From positions 466,569-530,568 of the forward strand of contig NZ_DF158898.1 of NCBI RefSeq assembly GCF_000307265.1: DNA of 64,000 nt. Direction: 5' to 3'. Under the pieces are notes generated by a model. It made no database searches, was not told the DNA's origin, and saw nothing but the letters and a program-made list of their open reading frames with translations. Below are positions 7,201 to 15,840 of this stretch, one piece after another. Source of the DNA: Oscillibacter ruminantium GH1 (lineage in GTDB: Bacteria > Bacillota > Clostridia > Oscillospirales > Oscillospiraceae). Within the stretch, counting starts at the first letter, position 1. Each line of letters begins with the position of its first letter. Both the position numbers and the translations under genes were made by a program.

Positions 7201-8754
7201 ATGAGCATTCTAACCGTCAGTCACGTTACCCACGGCTTTGGCGCCCGCCAAATTTTGAAGGACGCCTCTTTCCGCCTGCTGAAGGGAGAGCATGTGGGCC
7301 TCGTGGGCGCCAACGGCGAAGGGAAAACCACCTTTTTGGACATTATCACCGGTAAGCGCAGTCCCGACGAGGGCACTGTGGAGTGGTGCAGCCACATCAC
7401 CACCGGCTATCTGGATCAGTTCAGCGTGCTGGAAAAAGGAAAAACCATCCGCGATATTCTGCGCGGCGCTTTCGCGCCCATGTACGCGCTGGAACAGGAG
7501 ATGCTTTCGCAGTATGACCGCATGGGAGACTGCGCGGGCACGGAGCTGGAGAAGCTGATGGCGGATGTGGGCGAAATTCAGGAAATTTTGGAGCGTTCCG
7601 GCTTCTACGTGCTGGATTCCCGGATCGAGGAGTACGCAGGCGGACTGGGTCTGGGCGACATCGGCTTGGATCGGGATGTCAGCGAGCTGTCCGGCGGACA
7701 GCGGGCCAAGGTGCTGCTGACCAAGCTGCTGCTGGAAAATCCCATGATCCTGATTTTAGACGAGCCAACCAACTTTTTGGATGAAAATCACATTGCTTGG
7801 CTGAAGCGCTTTTTGCAAAACTATGAAAATGCGTTCATTCTCGTCTCCCATGACGTTCCTTTTCTCAATGACGTGGTAAATGTGATCTATCATGTGGAAA
7901 ATACCGTTCTAACCCGCTATTCCGGCAATTATGAGCAATTTCAGGAGCTTTACGAGGTAAAAAAGCGTCAGCTGGAGCAAGCCTATGAAAAGCAGCAGAA
8001 GGAGATTGCCCAGTTGGAGGATTTTGTGGCCCGGAACAAGGCCCGGGCTGCCACCGCCACCTTGGCCCGCAGCCGCCAGAAGCGGCTGGATAAAATGGAG
8101 ATTATTGAACTGGACCGTGAGAAGCCAAAGCCGACGTTCTCCTTCTCCCCCGCCCGCACCCCCAGCCGGGAGGTCGTCACGGCAAAGAATCTGGTTCTGG
8201 GCTATGGCGAACCCCTGACCCGCCCGGTAAGCATCATCGTGGAGCGCAACCAGAAAATTGCCATCCGCGGCGTGAACGGGCTGGGCAAATCCACGCTTCT
8301 GAAAACCCTGCTGGGCCTGATCCCGCCGGTTTCCGGCGCCGTGGAGCTGGATCAGTTTGCAGAGGTGGGATATTTCGAGCAGGAGGAACGCGGCAACGAC
8401 CATACCGCTCTGGAAGAAATCTGGAACGAGTTTCCCGGCATGAGCAACGGAGAAGTCCGGAGCGCGCTGGCAAAATGCGGCCTGACTACCGAGCATATCA
8501 CCACCCAGATGCGGGTTCTTTCCGGCGGAGAAAACGCCAAAGTGCGTCTTTGCAAACTGATGCTGCGCCCCATGAATCTGCTGGTGCTGGACGAACCCAC
8601 CAATCATCTGGATGTTGAGGCCAAGGAGGCGCTGCGCACCGCCATTCGGAATTACAAGGGCACACTGCTGCTGGTGAGTCACGAACCGGAGTTCTATTCC
8701 GATCTGGTGACCCAGATCTGGAATGTAGAGGATTGGACCACTAAGCTGATCTGA
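7201..8754 (+). CDS. ABC-F family ATPase (ribosome-associated, possible antibiotic protection factor)
   Basis: A 517-residue soluble protein with two ATP-binding cassettes and no membrane domain, the layout of ABC-F proteins that bind the ribosomal E site. Cassette 1: Walker A GANGEGKT (36-43), signature LSGGQ (about 163-167), Walker B LILDEPTNFLD (about 184-194). Cassette 2: Walker A GVNGLGKST (about 357-365), signature LSGGE (about 440), Walker B LVLDEPTNHLD (about 460). Between them lies a charged, coiled interdomain linker (about 250-310), the part that reaches toward the peptidyl-transferase centre. Both catalytic Glu residues are present. The start at 7201 follows GGAGAACCC; longer frames upstream run through the attenuator. 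A drug-protection role is suggested by the attenuator and the resistance genes nearby; a housekeeping YkpA/YbiT-like role is also possible. Confidence 0.85.
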   Translation: MSILTVSHVTHGFGARQILKDASFRLLKGEHVGLVGANGEGKTTFLDIITGKRSPDEGTVEWCSHITTGYLDQFSVLEKGKTIRDILRGAFAPMYALEQEMLSQYDRMGDCAGTELEKLMADVGEIQEILERSGFYVLDSRIEEYAGGLGLGDIGLDRDVSELSGGQRAKVLLTKLLLENPMILILDEPTNFLDENHIAWLKRFLQNYENAFILVSHDVPFLNDVVNVIYHVENTVLTRYSGNYEQFQELYEVKKRQLEQAYEKQQKEIAQLEDFVARNKARAATATLARSRQKRLDKMEIIELDREKPKPTFSFSPARTPSREVVTAKNLVLGYGEPLTRPVSIIVERNQKIAIRGVNGLGKSTLLKTLLGLIPPVSGAVELDQFAEVGYFEQEERGNDHTALEEIWNEFPGMSNGEVRSALAKCGLTTEHITTQMRVLSGGENAKVRLCKLMLRPMNLLVLDEPTNHLDVEAKEALRTAIRNYKGTLLLVSHEPEFYSDLVTQIWNVEDWTTKLI

Positions 8755-8824
8755 TTCCTTTTGCGCGCGCCGTTAAAAATCTGTTACAGTTCTTTTTGCC
8801 GCGCAGGCACGGCCCTTTGTAAGG

Positions 8825-8853
8825 TTGACACTTCCTGAATCGGTTCCTATAAT
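8825..8853 (+). promoter_or_regulatory. Full-consensus sigma-A promoter of the crotonase gene
   Basis: TTGACA (8825-8830), exactly 17 bases, then TATAAT (8848-8853). Both hexamers are perfect. Transcription should start near 8860, leaving a leader of about 75 bases. Confidence 0.8.
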
Positions 8854-8936
8854 GAGTTGACAACGTGCTGTTCTACAAAGGCGCATGTCTAAAAATACGG
8901 CGTCTTGCGGGATGCCTGTCTAAGTATGGAGGAACT

Positions 8937-9746
8937 ATGCCAGATCTAATTTATGAAGTAAAAGGCCACGCGGCCTACATCACTCTGAACCGCCCCGAGC
9001 ATTTGAACTGCTTTAGTGAAGAGATGATTCACCTTTGGACTGCCGCGCTTGAGGATATCCGGGATCGCGACGACATTTACGCCGTACTCCTTTCCGGAAA
9101 CGGCAAGGCGTTTTGCGCAGGAGGCGACGTGAAAGCCATGGCCGCAGGCGACGGCTTTTTTGAAAGCCACGAAGATATCACCTCCACCGCCCTTGCACGA
9201 AAGAACTCCCTGTGGACGGGCATTCAGCGGATTCCGCTGATTCTGGAAGAGATCGACAAGCCGGTGATCGCCAAAATCCACGGCCCCGCCGTGGGCGCCG
9301 GTTTGGATATGGCGCTGATGTGCGACGTTCGCATCGCTGCGGAGAGCGCCACCATGTCGGAGAGCTATTTCAACGCCGGAATCGTTCCCGGAGACGGGGG
9401 CGCTTATTTTCTGCCCCGTCTGGTAGGGCGTGATAAGGCGTTGGACATGTTCTGGACTGCCAAGGTACTGAACGGAACGGAGGCGGAGCGAATCGGCCTT
9501 GTCACTCTCGCCGTTCCGGACGACCAGCTGGACGATTATGTGGAAGCCTATCTGGGTAAGATTCTGAAAGCGCCGCAGCAGGCGATGCGCCTTACAAAAC
9601 GTGCGATTTATCAAAGTGAGCAGAGCACGCTGCGCGCATCTCTCGATATGGTTTCCTCTTTCATGGGAATTGTGACCGAGCTGGACGATTACCGCACACG
9701 CACAGCCGCTTTAGCGGAGAAGCTGAACCGGAAGACCCCCAAATAA
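8937..9746 (+). CDS. Enoyl-CoA hydratase/isomerase family protein (crotonase fold)
   Basis: A 269-residue crotonase-superfamily protein. Key stretches are VLLSGNGKAFCAGGDVKAMA, which forms the first oxyanion-hole strand, and KIHGPAVGAGLDMALMCDVRIA with the second oxyanion-hole glycine. The region IVPGDGGAYFLPRLVG holds the usual acidic catalytic position of enoyl-CoA hydratases. It acts on acyl-CoA thioesters in the cytoplasm; hydratase, isomerase or decarboxylase activity cannot be told apart here. Start ATG 8937 follows GGAGG by 4 bases; an upstream in-frame start would lie before the mRNA leader features. The gene is monocistronic, with a consensus promoter and a clear terminator, and no beta-oxidation partners nearby. 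Confidence 0.85.
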   Translation: MPDLIYEVKGHAAYITLNRPEHLNCFSEEMIHLWTAALEDIRDRDDIYAVLLSGNGKAFCAGGDVKAMAAGDGFFESHEDITSTALARKNSLWTGIQRIPLILEEIDKPVIAKIHGPAVGAGLDMALMCDVRIAAESATMSESYFNAGIVPGDGGAYFLPRLVGRDKALDMFWTAKVLNGTEAERIGLVTLAVPDDQLDDYVEAYLGKILKAPQQAMRLTKRAIYQSEQSTLRASLDMVSSFMGIVTELDDYRTRTAALAEKLNRKTPK

Positions 9747-9807
9747 AGGAGCTATTTCCGGGCATGATCCGCTGTTCACTGCAAAAGAATCCGCATTGCC
9801 ACAAAAG

Positions 9808-9849
9808 CGTGGGCAATCTCGCCGATCAGGGCGGGGTTGCCCACGTTTT
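9808..9849 (+). terminator. Intrinsic terminator of the crotonase gene
   Basis: CGTGGGCAA (9808-9816) pairs with TTGCCCACG (9837-9845) and further inner pairs exist; TTTTA follows. Confidence 0.8.
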
Positions 9850-9950
9850 ATATTACCGTCATATTTTCACAATCGTCCAGCCTATCCCTGCACCAAGACG
9901 GCGAACCCTGCTATGCAAAAACGGCGGGTTCGTCTCGATTTTCTTTACCA

Positions 9951-9981
9951 TTGATCTATTTCTAAAGGCATATGGTATAAT
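9951..9981 (+). promoter_or_regulatory. Promoter of the ArsR-type gene
   Basis: A perfect TATAAT (9976-9981) lies 33 bases before the start codon; TTGATC (9951-9956) is a usable -35 but with a long 19-base spacer. Confidence 0.5.
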
Positions 9982-10013
9982 GGTTCAAACCGATAAACAG
10001 AAGAAGGTGCGCT

Positions 10014-10388
10014 ATGATTGACCAAAGCGAGATTTTGACTCTTTTACCGGAGTTTAAGGGCTGCCAAAAAATATTGTCTGCCATCGGTGATGAAGCGAGA
10101 CAGCATATTATTATCCGGATGCTTGCGTCTAACCACAGCGGAGAAGTCCGGTGCGGCGGAATGCGCGTGGGTGAAATTGCGGCGCTGTCCAGCCTGTCCC
10201 GTCCCGCGATTTCTCATCACTTGCAAATTCTCAAGGATGCAGGCTTATTGAAAATGCGCCGCGAAGGCACACGCAATTATTACTATTTCGATGCGGATAT
10301 GATTGCCCTGCAAAATCTGATTGGAATGTTAGGACACATTCAAAAAATTATGGCGCGTTTGCCTGATCGGAGCGGTAAAAATGAATAA
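10014..10388 (+). CDS. ArsR/SmtB-type winged-helix transcriptional regulator
   Basis: A 124-residue regulator whose central part is a winged helix: a helix around LSAIGDEARQHIIIRML, recognition region SLSRPAISHHLQILKDAGLL, then the wing KMRREGTRNYYYF. This order is diagnostic of the ArsR/SmtB group. The classical CVC metal site is absent; cysteines occur only at the N-terminal part (KGCQ) and in VRCGG, so metal sensing is uncertain. It sits before the nitroreductase gene on the same strand with about 175 bases between them and may control it. Confidence 0.85.
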   Translation: MIDQSEILTLLPEFKGCQKILSAIGDEARQHIIIRMLASNHSGEVRCGGMRVGEIAALSSLSRPAISHHLQILKDAGLLKMRREGTRNYYYFDADMIALQNLIGMLGHIQKIMARLPDRSGKNE

Positions 10389-10563
10389 AACTCCCATTTC
10401 GGCCCAGAACGTACACGGAAAATCGCCGAAAATAGAAAGCCGCCCGGGCGTTTTCCCAAGCCACGATTCGGAAGTAAACAAACAAGCTATGAAACGATAG
10501 ACAGAAACGGCACGGCTGGTGGCCATGTCATCAACCAAATATATAGTAACAGGAGGACTTTCA

Positions 10564-11238
10564 ATGGAAATTTTTGATGCAATCAAAACACGACACTCGG
10601 TGCGCAGCTATCTCAATAAGCCCATTCCTGAACAAGTTGTATCACAGCTGCAGGCAGAAATTGACGCTTGCAATCACGAAGGCGGCCTTCAAATCCAGCT
10701 GATTACCAACGAACCCAAAGCCTTTGACGGCATGATGGCGCATTACGGCAAATTTTCGGGTGTACAAAATTATATTGCGCTCATCGGTAAAAAGGGCGGT
10801 GATCTTGAGGAAAAGCTGGGATATTACGGTGAGCGTATCGCCCTGAAAGCGCAGATGCTGGGGTTGAACACTTGCTGGGTGGCCTTGACTTTTTCCAAAG
10901 GAATTACCAAGAAAAGCTGCTCAATCAACCAAGGGGAGAAGCTGGTCTGTGTCCTTTCTCTGGGCTATGGCGCAACGCAGGGCGTGTCACATTCTTCTAA
11001 GCCTATGGAGTCTCTTTGCTCTGTGAACGGCAATATGCCGGAATGGTTCAAACAAGGCATGGACGCGGCCATGCTTGCTCCCACGGCAACAAATCAGCAA
11101 AAGTTTCTTATAACCTATGTAGATGACGAGGCAGTCCTAGCGAAGTCCTTGGGCGGATTTTACTCCAAAGTGGATTTAGGCATCGTGAAGTATCATTTTG
11201 AAGCAGGTGCGCAGAGCCATTCTTTTTCTTGGCGCTAA
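10564..11238 (+). CDS. Nitroreductase-family flavoprotein
   Basis: A 224-residue protein with the nitroreductase fold: N-terminal IFDAIKTRHSVRSYLNKPI, the FMN phosphate-binding motif with RHSVRSY, and the central AQMLGLNTCWVAL. The C-terminal half contains AMLAPTATNQQKFLIT, another FMN-contacting segment. These enzymes use NAD(P)H to reduce nitro compounds, quinones or flavins in the cytoplasm. ATG 10564 follows AGGAGG by 7 bases. The ArsR-type gene upstream may regulate it. Natural substrate unknown. Confidence 0.85.
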   Translation: MEIFDAIKTRHSVRSYLNKPIPEQVVSQLQAEIDACNHEGGLQIQLITNEPKAFDGMMAHYGKFSGVQNYIALIGKKGGDLEEKLGYYGERIALKAQMLGLNTCWVALTFSKGITKKSCSINQGEKLVCVLSLGYGATQGVSHSSKPMESLCSVNGNMPEWFKQGMDAAMLAPTATNQQKFLITYVDDEAVLAKSLGGFYSKVDLGIVKYHFEAGAQSHSFSWR

Positions 11239-11306
11239 TCTTGGTCTGTGCCGTCCCAAAGCCCCGCCTCCCTTCTATTGATATTCACGCCAATTCCACT
11301 CGGAGA

Positions 11307-11335
11307 TTGACAGAAGATTCTTTTTGTGGTACACT
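11307..11335 (+). promoter_or_regulatory. Sigma-A promoter of the first MATE gene
   Basis: Perfect TTGACA (11307-11312), 17-base spacer, TACACT (11330-11335). The start point near 11342 puts the whole hairpin at 11379-11429 in the leader RNA. Confidence 0.75.
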
Positions 11336-11378
11336 CCAATCGCTCACTCGGAGGGTGTGTCATTCGTTTAGAAATGGC

Positions 11379-11430
11379 AAGCCGGATAAGGTGACAGGTT
11401 GAAACGCCTGTTCCTTTATCCGGCTTTTTG
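11379..11430 (+). promoter_or_regulatory. Terminator-like hairpin in the MATE leader (candidate attenuator)
   Basis: AAGCCGGATAAGG (11379-11391) pairs with CCTTTATCCGGCTT (11413-11426), and inside it ACAGG pairs with CCTGT. A T-run follows directly. The hairpin lies downstream of the promoter at 11307 and 20 bases before the start codon, so it would stop transcription of the pump gene unless read-through is induced. Confidence 0.65.
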
Positions 11431-11449
11431 TTTTTGGGAGGAAAAGAAA

Positions 11450-12769
11450 ATGGACTTATTATACGGTAACGTCAAAAAAGTTTACTTTAACTATTTGAGC
11501 GCGGCTTTTGGCAGCGCACTTATCAGCTCTATTTACAGCACCGTGGATATGGCTGTGGTGGGACAGTATCAAGGGCCAGCCGGGACGGCCGCGCTGGCGA
11601 TTGTGTCGCCCATTTGGAACATTGTTTACAGTCTTGGCCTTCTCATGGGGATTGGCGGGTCTGTGCTTCTGGGCGCGGCAAAGGGGCGCGGAGACGAACA
11701 GCAGAAAAACGAGTGGTTTACTTCCGCGCTGATCGGCACGATTGTGCTGGCTGTGATAAGCTGGGGGGTTGTTGCCCTTTTCGACACCCAGCTTCTTCAG
11801 CTTTTTGGCGCAGAAGAAACCCTGCTGCCCTTGGCAAAAGAATATCTTTTTCCGATTAAATTTATCGTACCTCTGTTTTTGTTCAATCAGCTGTTCACCG
11901 CGTTCCTGCGCAATGACAACGCCCCTGCGCTGGCGACGGTGGCGGTGCTGTCCGGCGGCATTTTCAACGTGTTCGGCGATTTCTTTTTTGTGTTCACGCT
12001 GGATATGGGGATTTTTGGCGCGGGTCTGGCCACGGCCATCGGCGCGCTGATCTCCGTGCTGGTGATGCTGACCCACTTTTTCACCCGTAAAAATACGCTG
12101 AAGCTGGTGAAGCCCCACGGAATTGTGGGACAGCTGAAGCGAATTACAGTCACCGGCATCTCGACCTTTTTTATCGACGCGGCTATGGGCATCCTCACGA
12201 TGCTGTTCAATCGTCAGATTGTCCGGTATCTTGGAACGGACGCACTGGCGGTCTACGGAATCATTGTCATGATCAGCACCGTGGTGCAGTGCTGCGCATA
12301 CAGCGTGGGGCAGGCGGCGCAGCCCATCATCTCCATTAACTATGGCGCAGAAAGCTGGACGCGCATTAAGGAGACGCTCAAATACGCGCTTTACGCCGTG
12401 TGCTTTTTCAGCCTGACATGGACAGCCTTGATTTGCGCCATCCCCAATGGCTTTGTCCGCGTGTTTATGACGCCGAGTGCCGAAATTCTCCGCATTGCGC
12501 CGTTTATTCTGAGAAGCTACGGCATTTCGTTTCTGCTTCTCCCCCTCAACATTTTTTCCACCTATTATTTTCAGGCCCTGATGAAGCCGGTTCCTTCCTT
12601 CGCGGTTTCTGTTGCCAGAGGTTTGCTCATCAGCGGCAGTTTGATTTTGACGCTGCCGGTGGTTGCCGGCGCAAACGCCTTGTGGTATGCGATGCCTATT
12701 ACCGAGGCCGTTGTGGCTGTGGCGGTCGTCGGATTGATGGTCAAGTATACAAAACAGCTCGCTAATTAA
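11450..12769 (+). CDS. MATE-family efflux transporter
   Basis: A 439-residue membrane protein with about 12 transmembrane helices arranged as two related halves, typical of MATE antiporters. Helix 1 carries ALISSIYSTVDMAVVGQYQG, the hallmark start of the family with an Asp in the first helix, and the second half repeats the pattern near FFIDAAMGILTMLFNRQIV. Such pumps export cationic drugs or metabolites in exchange for Na+ or H+. ATG 11450 follows GGGAGG. Expression is probably limited by the hairpin at 11379. It converges with a second MATE gene. Substrate not predictable. Confidence 0.88.
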   Translation: MDLLYGNVKKVYFNYLSAAFGSALISSIYSTVDMAVVGQYQGPAGTAALAIVSPIWNIVYSLGLLMGIGGSVLLGAAKGRGDEQQKNEWFTSALIGTIVLAVISWGVVALFDTQLLQLFGAEETLLPLAKEYLFPIKFIVPLFLFNQLFTAFLRNDNAPALATVAVLSGGIFNVFGDFFFVFTLDMGIFGAGLATAIGALISVLVMLTHFFTRKNTLKLVKPHGIVGQLKRITVTGISTFFIDAAMGILTMLFNRQIVRYLGTDALAVYGIIVMISTVVQCCAYSVGQAAQPIISINYGAESWTRIKETLKYALYAVCFFSLTWTALICAIPNGFVRVFMTPSAEILRIAPFILRSYGISFLLLPLNIFSTYYFQALMKPVPSFAVSVARGLLISGSLILTLPVVAGANALWYAMPITEAVVAVAVVGLMVKYTKQLAN

Positions 12770-12908
12770 AATTGTGCAGCGATCACCTGTATACACAGTC
12801 TCTTTATGCTCGCGTGATTTTTGTTGCAATCGAATCACTAAAAGCGCTGTCACATTCCACGAAAATCATTGTAGACGAAAACGCTTTGATCCGCTGTTCT
12901 CTCCCTCG

Positions 12909-14237
12909 TCAATAGCCATACTTTGTCTCATACTTTTTTACGAAGCATACCGACAACACCAGCGCCATGCACTCAGCTATGGGAACGGAGAGCCACAAGC
13001 CGTCTATTCCAAGGAAGACCGGGAGAATCAAAATACAGCCCGCAAGGAATACGAAGGTTCGGGAAAAGGAAATAACCGCCGAGATCAATCCATTTCCCAA
13101 TGCGGTAAAGAGTGCGCTGGAAAAAGTATTGAAGCCCGCAATCAGCAAGGCCGCCGAAAACAACCGGTTTCCATGCAGAGCCATGGCATAGGCCGGGTTA
13201 TCCGGGCCTGTAAAAATGCCGATCAACTGCCGGGAACTCAGCACGGTCAGAATCGTCGTTGCAATTCCCAACGCACCAATCAGCTTCAAACTGAGGGCCT
13301 TCAACTTTCTCAGCTTCTCCCGGTTTTGCTCTCCGTAAAAATAGCTGAACATGGGGGAGGTTCCCAGCATATAACCCATGTAGACCGCGTTCATAAAGCT
13401 GAACACATAAAAGATAATGGTGCTGGCGGCCACGCCGTTCTCCCCTGCATAGTGCAGCATGGAGCGATTAAACAGCAGCATGACAACGCCGCTCACCAGA
13501 TTGGAAAAAAACTCTGAAACGCCATTGGACAAGGTTCTGGTGAGCACGCAGCCTCTGAATTTGGGGCGCACAAAGTGGAGCATCCGCTTTTTATTAAAAA
13601 AATAAGCCATAATAATCAGGCAGGGAATCATCATACCCAGACCGCTGGCCAGAGCGGCTCCCATCATGCCAAAGCCAAATAGCTTGATGAATATAAAGTC
13701 AAATGCGATGTTAAACACGCCGCCAAACAAAGAGCTTGCCATGGCCAGCTTGGAGCCGCCTGCTGCAATGACATACATCAGGACATTGGAAAACAGAAGC
13801 TCCGGGACGATAAAAGCAATGTAGGTGGACAGATAGCTTTGGCAGTAAGCAGTCACCACCGGCGACGCACCGAATGAGCCGCTGAGTTGAGAGACAAATG
13901 CAGTCCCTCCCAGTGTCAACACAATGCCAATCAGAATGTTGACAAGGATCAGCATTGTAAAGTCCTCTTTTGCTTCCTGCTCCTTTCCCTCGCCCATCTT
14001 CTTCATCACCACGGCGCTGCCACCGGAGGCAAGCATAGCGGCAATGGCCATCAGAATGCTGAAAAAGGGCGCAATCAGCGTCAGGGCGGAGAGCGCATCT
14101 GTTCCGATCAAGTTGGAAATAAAGACCCCGTCTATCATGGAATAAAGGGATTGGATAACCGTCATCAGCATGGTGGGGATGACAAATACCAATAAATTTT
14201 TAAAATTAAGCGGTTTATGATAAATTGTTTCATTCAT
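12909..14237 (-). CDS. MATE-family efflux transporter controlled by a divergent MerR protein
   Basis: A 442-residue, about 12-helix protein of the MATE family. It begins NFKNLLVFVIPTMLMTVIQSLYSMIDGVFI, where the Asp in helix 1 is the typical cation-coupling residue, and the second half repeats with FFSNLVSGVVMLLFNRSML. It is only distantly similar to the pump encoded next to it, so this is not a recent tandem duplication. The start follows GGAGG. The promoter has a MerR-type 19-base spacer with a dyad, and the divergent gene encodes a MerR regulator, so the pump is probably induced by its own substrates. Confidence 0.88.
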   Translation of the reverse strand: MNETIYHKPLNFKNLLVFVIPTMLMTVIQSLYSMIDGVFISNLIGTDALSALTLIAPFFSILMAIAAMLASGGSAVVMKKMGEGKEQEAKEDFTMLILVNILIGIVLTLGGTAFVSQLSGSFGASPVVTAYCQSYLSTYIAFIVPELLFSNVLMYVIAAGGSKLAMASSLFGGVFNIAFDFIFIKLFGFGMMGAALASGLGMMIPCLIIMAYFFNKKRMLHFVRPKFRGCVLTRTLSNGVSEFFSNLVSGVVMLLFNRSMLHYAGENGVAASTIIFYVFSFMNAVYMGYMLGTSPMFSYFYGEQNREKLRKLKALSLKLIGALGIATTILTVLSSRQLIGIFTGPDNPAYAMALHGNRLFSAALLIAGFNTFSSALFTALGNGLISAVISFSRTFVFLAGCILILPVFLGIDGLWLSVPIAECMALVLSVCFVKKYETKYGY

Positions 14238-14281
14238 GTGGCGGGTACCTCCATAGCGTTACTTGCGATTGGACAAAGGAC

Positions 14282-14312
14282 ATGATAGACTATACAGCAG
14301 CTGTATTGTCAA
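14282..14312 (-). promoter_or_regulatory. MerR-type promoter/operator for the MATE pump
   Basis: On the minus strand TTGACA (14307-14312) and TATCAT (14282-14287) are separated by 19 bases instead of 17. The spacer contains the perfect dyad ATACAGC-A-GCTGTAT (14292-14306). This is the classic design of promoters that MerR proteins activate by twisting the DNA. On the plus strand TTGGAC (14269) and TATACA (14291) may drive the regulator, so both genes share this control region. Confidence 0.85.
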
Positions 14313-14329
14313 TAGGGAGAAATGAGTTT

Positions 14330-15196
14330 ATGAAAGACCAATATTTTACTGCCGGGGAATTTGCAAAACTCCATCACGTCAATAAACGCACGCTGCATTA
14401 TTACGATGAAATCGGGCTGTTCCAGCCAAATCGCAAGGGAGAAAACGAATACCGGTATTACTCTTATCAGCAAAGTCCGGAATTTGAAATGATTCTGGCT
14501 TTTCGGGAACTTGGCATGAGCATTGAAGAAATCAAAGCGTATTATGCGGAACGGACGCCGGAAAACTTCCGCAGGATTCTGCAGGACAAGCAGCATTCGA
14601 TTCATGAGCAGATTCGTCACCTCAGGAAGATCCGTCAGATGCTGAAAGTAAAGGAAGCCCAGCTTAACCTATGTGAGCAAGCTGATTTTGACGCCATTAC
14701 CATGATAGACTGCGAAACGGAATACCTACTTTTGAGCGATCCAATGAACGGAGATTTCGGCAGCGACGATTTCAAGATTTTATTTGAGCAGATGGTGGCT
14801 GCGCCTGCGGGGCAGCTGTTGAATAGTCGTTATGGAAGCATGATTGATACCGCGCAGCTTTTACAGGGGAATTTCGATGCCTATGCCTACTTCTTTACCC
14901 AGATTGCCAATCCAGTCAACAAAAAGGGATTATTCCGGAAACCCAAGGGATCGTATCTGCGCACATTCTGCAAAGGGGATTGGTCGCAAATCCCCGCCAC
15001 ATATGAGCGGCTGCTTGCCTATGCAGAAGAGCATCGTTTGACGCTGACCGGCTATGCTTACGAGGAGGGGATTAATGAGATGGTAATCTCCTCCATAGAC
15101 GAATATGTGGCGCAGATTACAGTGCGGTGCTTTGCTTCAGAGGAAGTCAAAGGAGCCTATCATTCTTCTGAAAAATGCGATCCGCAGTCTTCTTGA
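14330..15196 (+). CDS. MerR-family transcriptional activator with C-terminal effector domain
   Basis: A 288-residue regulator. The N-terminus is a MerR winged helix (FTAGEFAKLHHVNKRTLHYYDEIGL, then RYYSYQQSPEFEMILAFRELGMSIEEI). A coiled-coil dimerisation helix follows (about residues 75-120), and the rest (about 130-285) resembles the GyrI-like drug-binding domain of BmrR-type regulators. It is divergent from a MATE pump gene and shares a promoter region with a typical MerR operator. It likely senses a drug or metabolite and switches on the pump. ATG 14330 follows GGGAGAAATGAG. Confidence 0.85.
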   Translation: MKDQYFTAGEFAKLHHVNKRTLHYYDEIGLFQPNRKGENEYRYYSYQQSPEFEMILAFRELGMSIEEIKAYYAERTPENFRRILQDKQHSIHEQIRHLRKIRQMLKVKEAQLNLCEQADFDAITMIDCETEYLLLSDPMNGDFGSDDFKILFEQMVAAPAGQLLNSRYGSMIDTAQLLQGNFDAYAYFFTQIANPVNKKGLFRKPKGSYLRTFCKGDWSQIPATYERLLAYAEEHRLTLTGYAYEEGINEMVISSIDEYVAQITVRCFASEEVKGAYHSSEKCDPQSS

Positions 15197-15305
15197 CATT
15201 ACCAAACTTATTCTGAACGGCGCCGGGGCAACTGTTGGGAAAGCAGTTGGTTTAAAGTTATCATGCAAAATATTTTTAAATTAAAATCGTTCGACAGAAT
15301 CCGCA

Positions 15306-15335
15306 TTGACGCAGAAATACATCTGGTTGTATAGT
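15306..15335 (+). promoter_or_regulatory. Promoter of the 65-residue protein
   Basis: TTGACG (15306-15311), 18-base spacer, TATAGT (15330-15335), 34 bases before the start codon. Confidence 0.6.
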
Positions 15336-15369
15336 GGTTCTATCTTTTACAGAAAGGTTGTGGACCTGA

Positions 15370-15567
15370 ATGGCTGCAAAAACCGCAGCGGACCGCATCA
15401 CCATGATTGATGCAAAAATTGCGAAGAAAAACACGGAAATTAAGGCGCTGGAAGCGCAGAAGCAGAAGCTCCTGCACCCTGTTACTATGAGAGCTGTGAT
15501 GGGCAGGGTAAAAGAAGCGGGATGGACCGCAGAAGAGATTGCTGAAAAGCTGGGTATTCAGATTTGA
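15370..15567 (+). CDS. Small coiled-coil protein of unknown function
   Basis: A 65-residue, Lys/Glu/Ala-rich protein. Residues 8-37 form a likely coiled coil (RITMIDAKIAKKNTEIKALE), and the C-terminus (GRVKEAGWTAEEIAEKLGI) looks like a small helix-turn-helix. A clear promoter, an AAAGG ribosome binding site and a terminator make it a well-bounded single gene. The plan of a short coiled coil plus helical tail resembles small proteins of integrative elements (DUF4315-like); that resemblance is an impression only. No homologue confirmed. Confidence 0.7.
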   Translation: MAAKTAADRITMIDAKIAKKNTEIKALEAQKQKLLHPVTMRAVMGRVKEAGWTAEEIAEKLGIQI

Positions 15568-15573
15568 ATGTAA

Positions 15574-15610
15574 ACGGGCCCGCCGTGATAGGCGGACCCG
15601 TTCTTCCTTT
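15574..15610 (+). terminator. Intrinsic terminator
   Basis: ACGGGCCCGCC pairs with GGCGGACCCGT (one mismatch) around a 6-base loop, followed by TTCTTCCTTT. Confidence 0.8.
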
Positions 15611-15619
15611 ATAATGTGA

Positions 15620-15840
15620 TTTTTTCGCAATCATCAATCCGCTGAAGATACCACATCAAAAAGCGGACTTAACTTGTTACGTCCATCCCCTGCTCCATCT
15701 GTTCCAACAAAAAATTTCTTGGCTTTGTGTTAAGTGAAGTCAAGGAATTTCATTTGCAAGTTATGCCAATACGATCAGGCTATTCTTTCCGCAGCTTTGC
15801 TCAAATGCGCCGCATTTCTTCAGGCAGATCTTCATTTCCA
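15620..15840. other. Short intergenic stretch
   Basis: No frame with a ribosome binding site is visible between the terminator and the MarR promoter. Confidence 0.5.

Noticed and set aside
9764..10021. 85-codon frame upstream of arsR
   Set aside because: It runs through the crotonase terminator and the arsR promoter and has no ribosome binding site.
10381..10500. 39-codon frame overlapping the arsR stop
   Set aside because: No independent ribosome binding site, no recognisable pattern; could be translated by coupling but not supportable.
11355..11402. Possible leader peptide in the first MATE leader
   Set aside because: The GTG start overlaps the only candidate ribosome binding site, so translation is unlikely.
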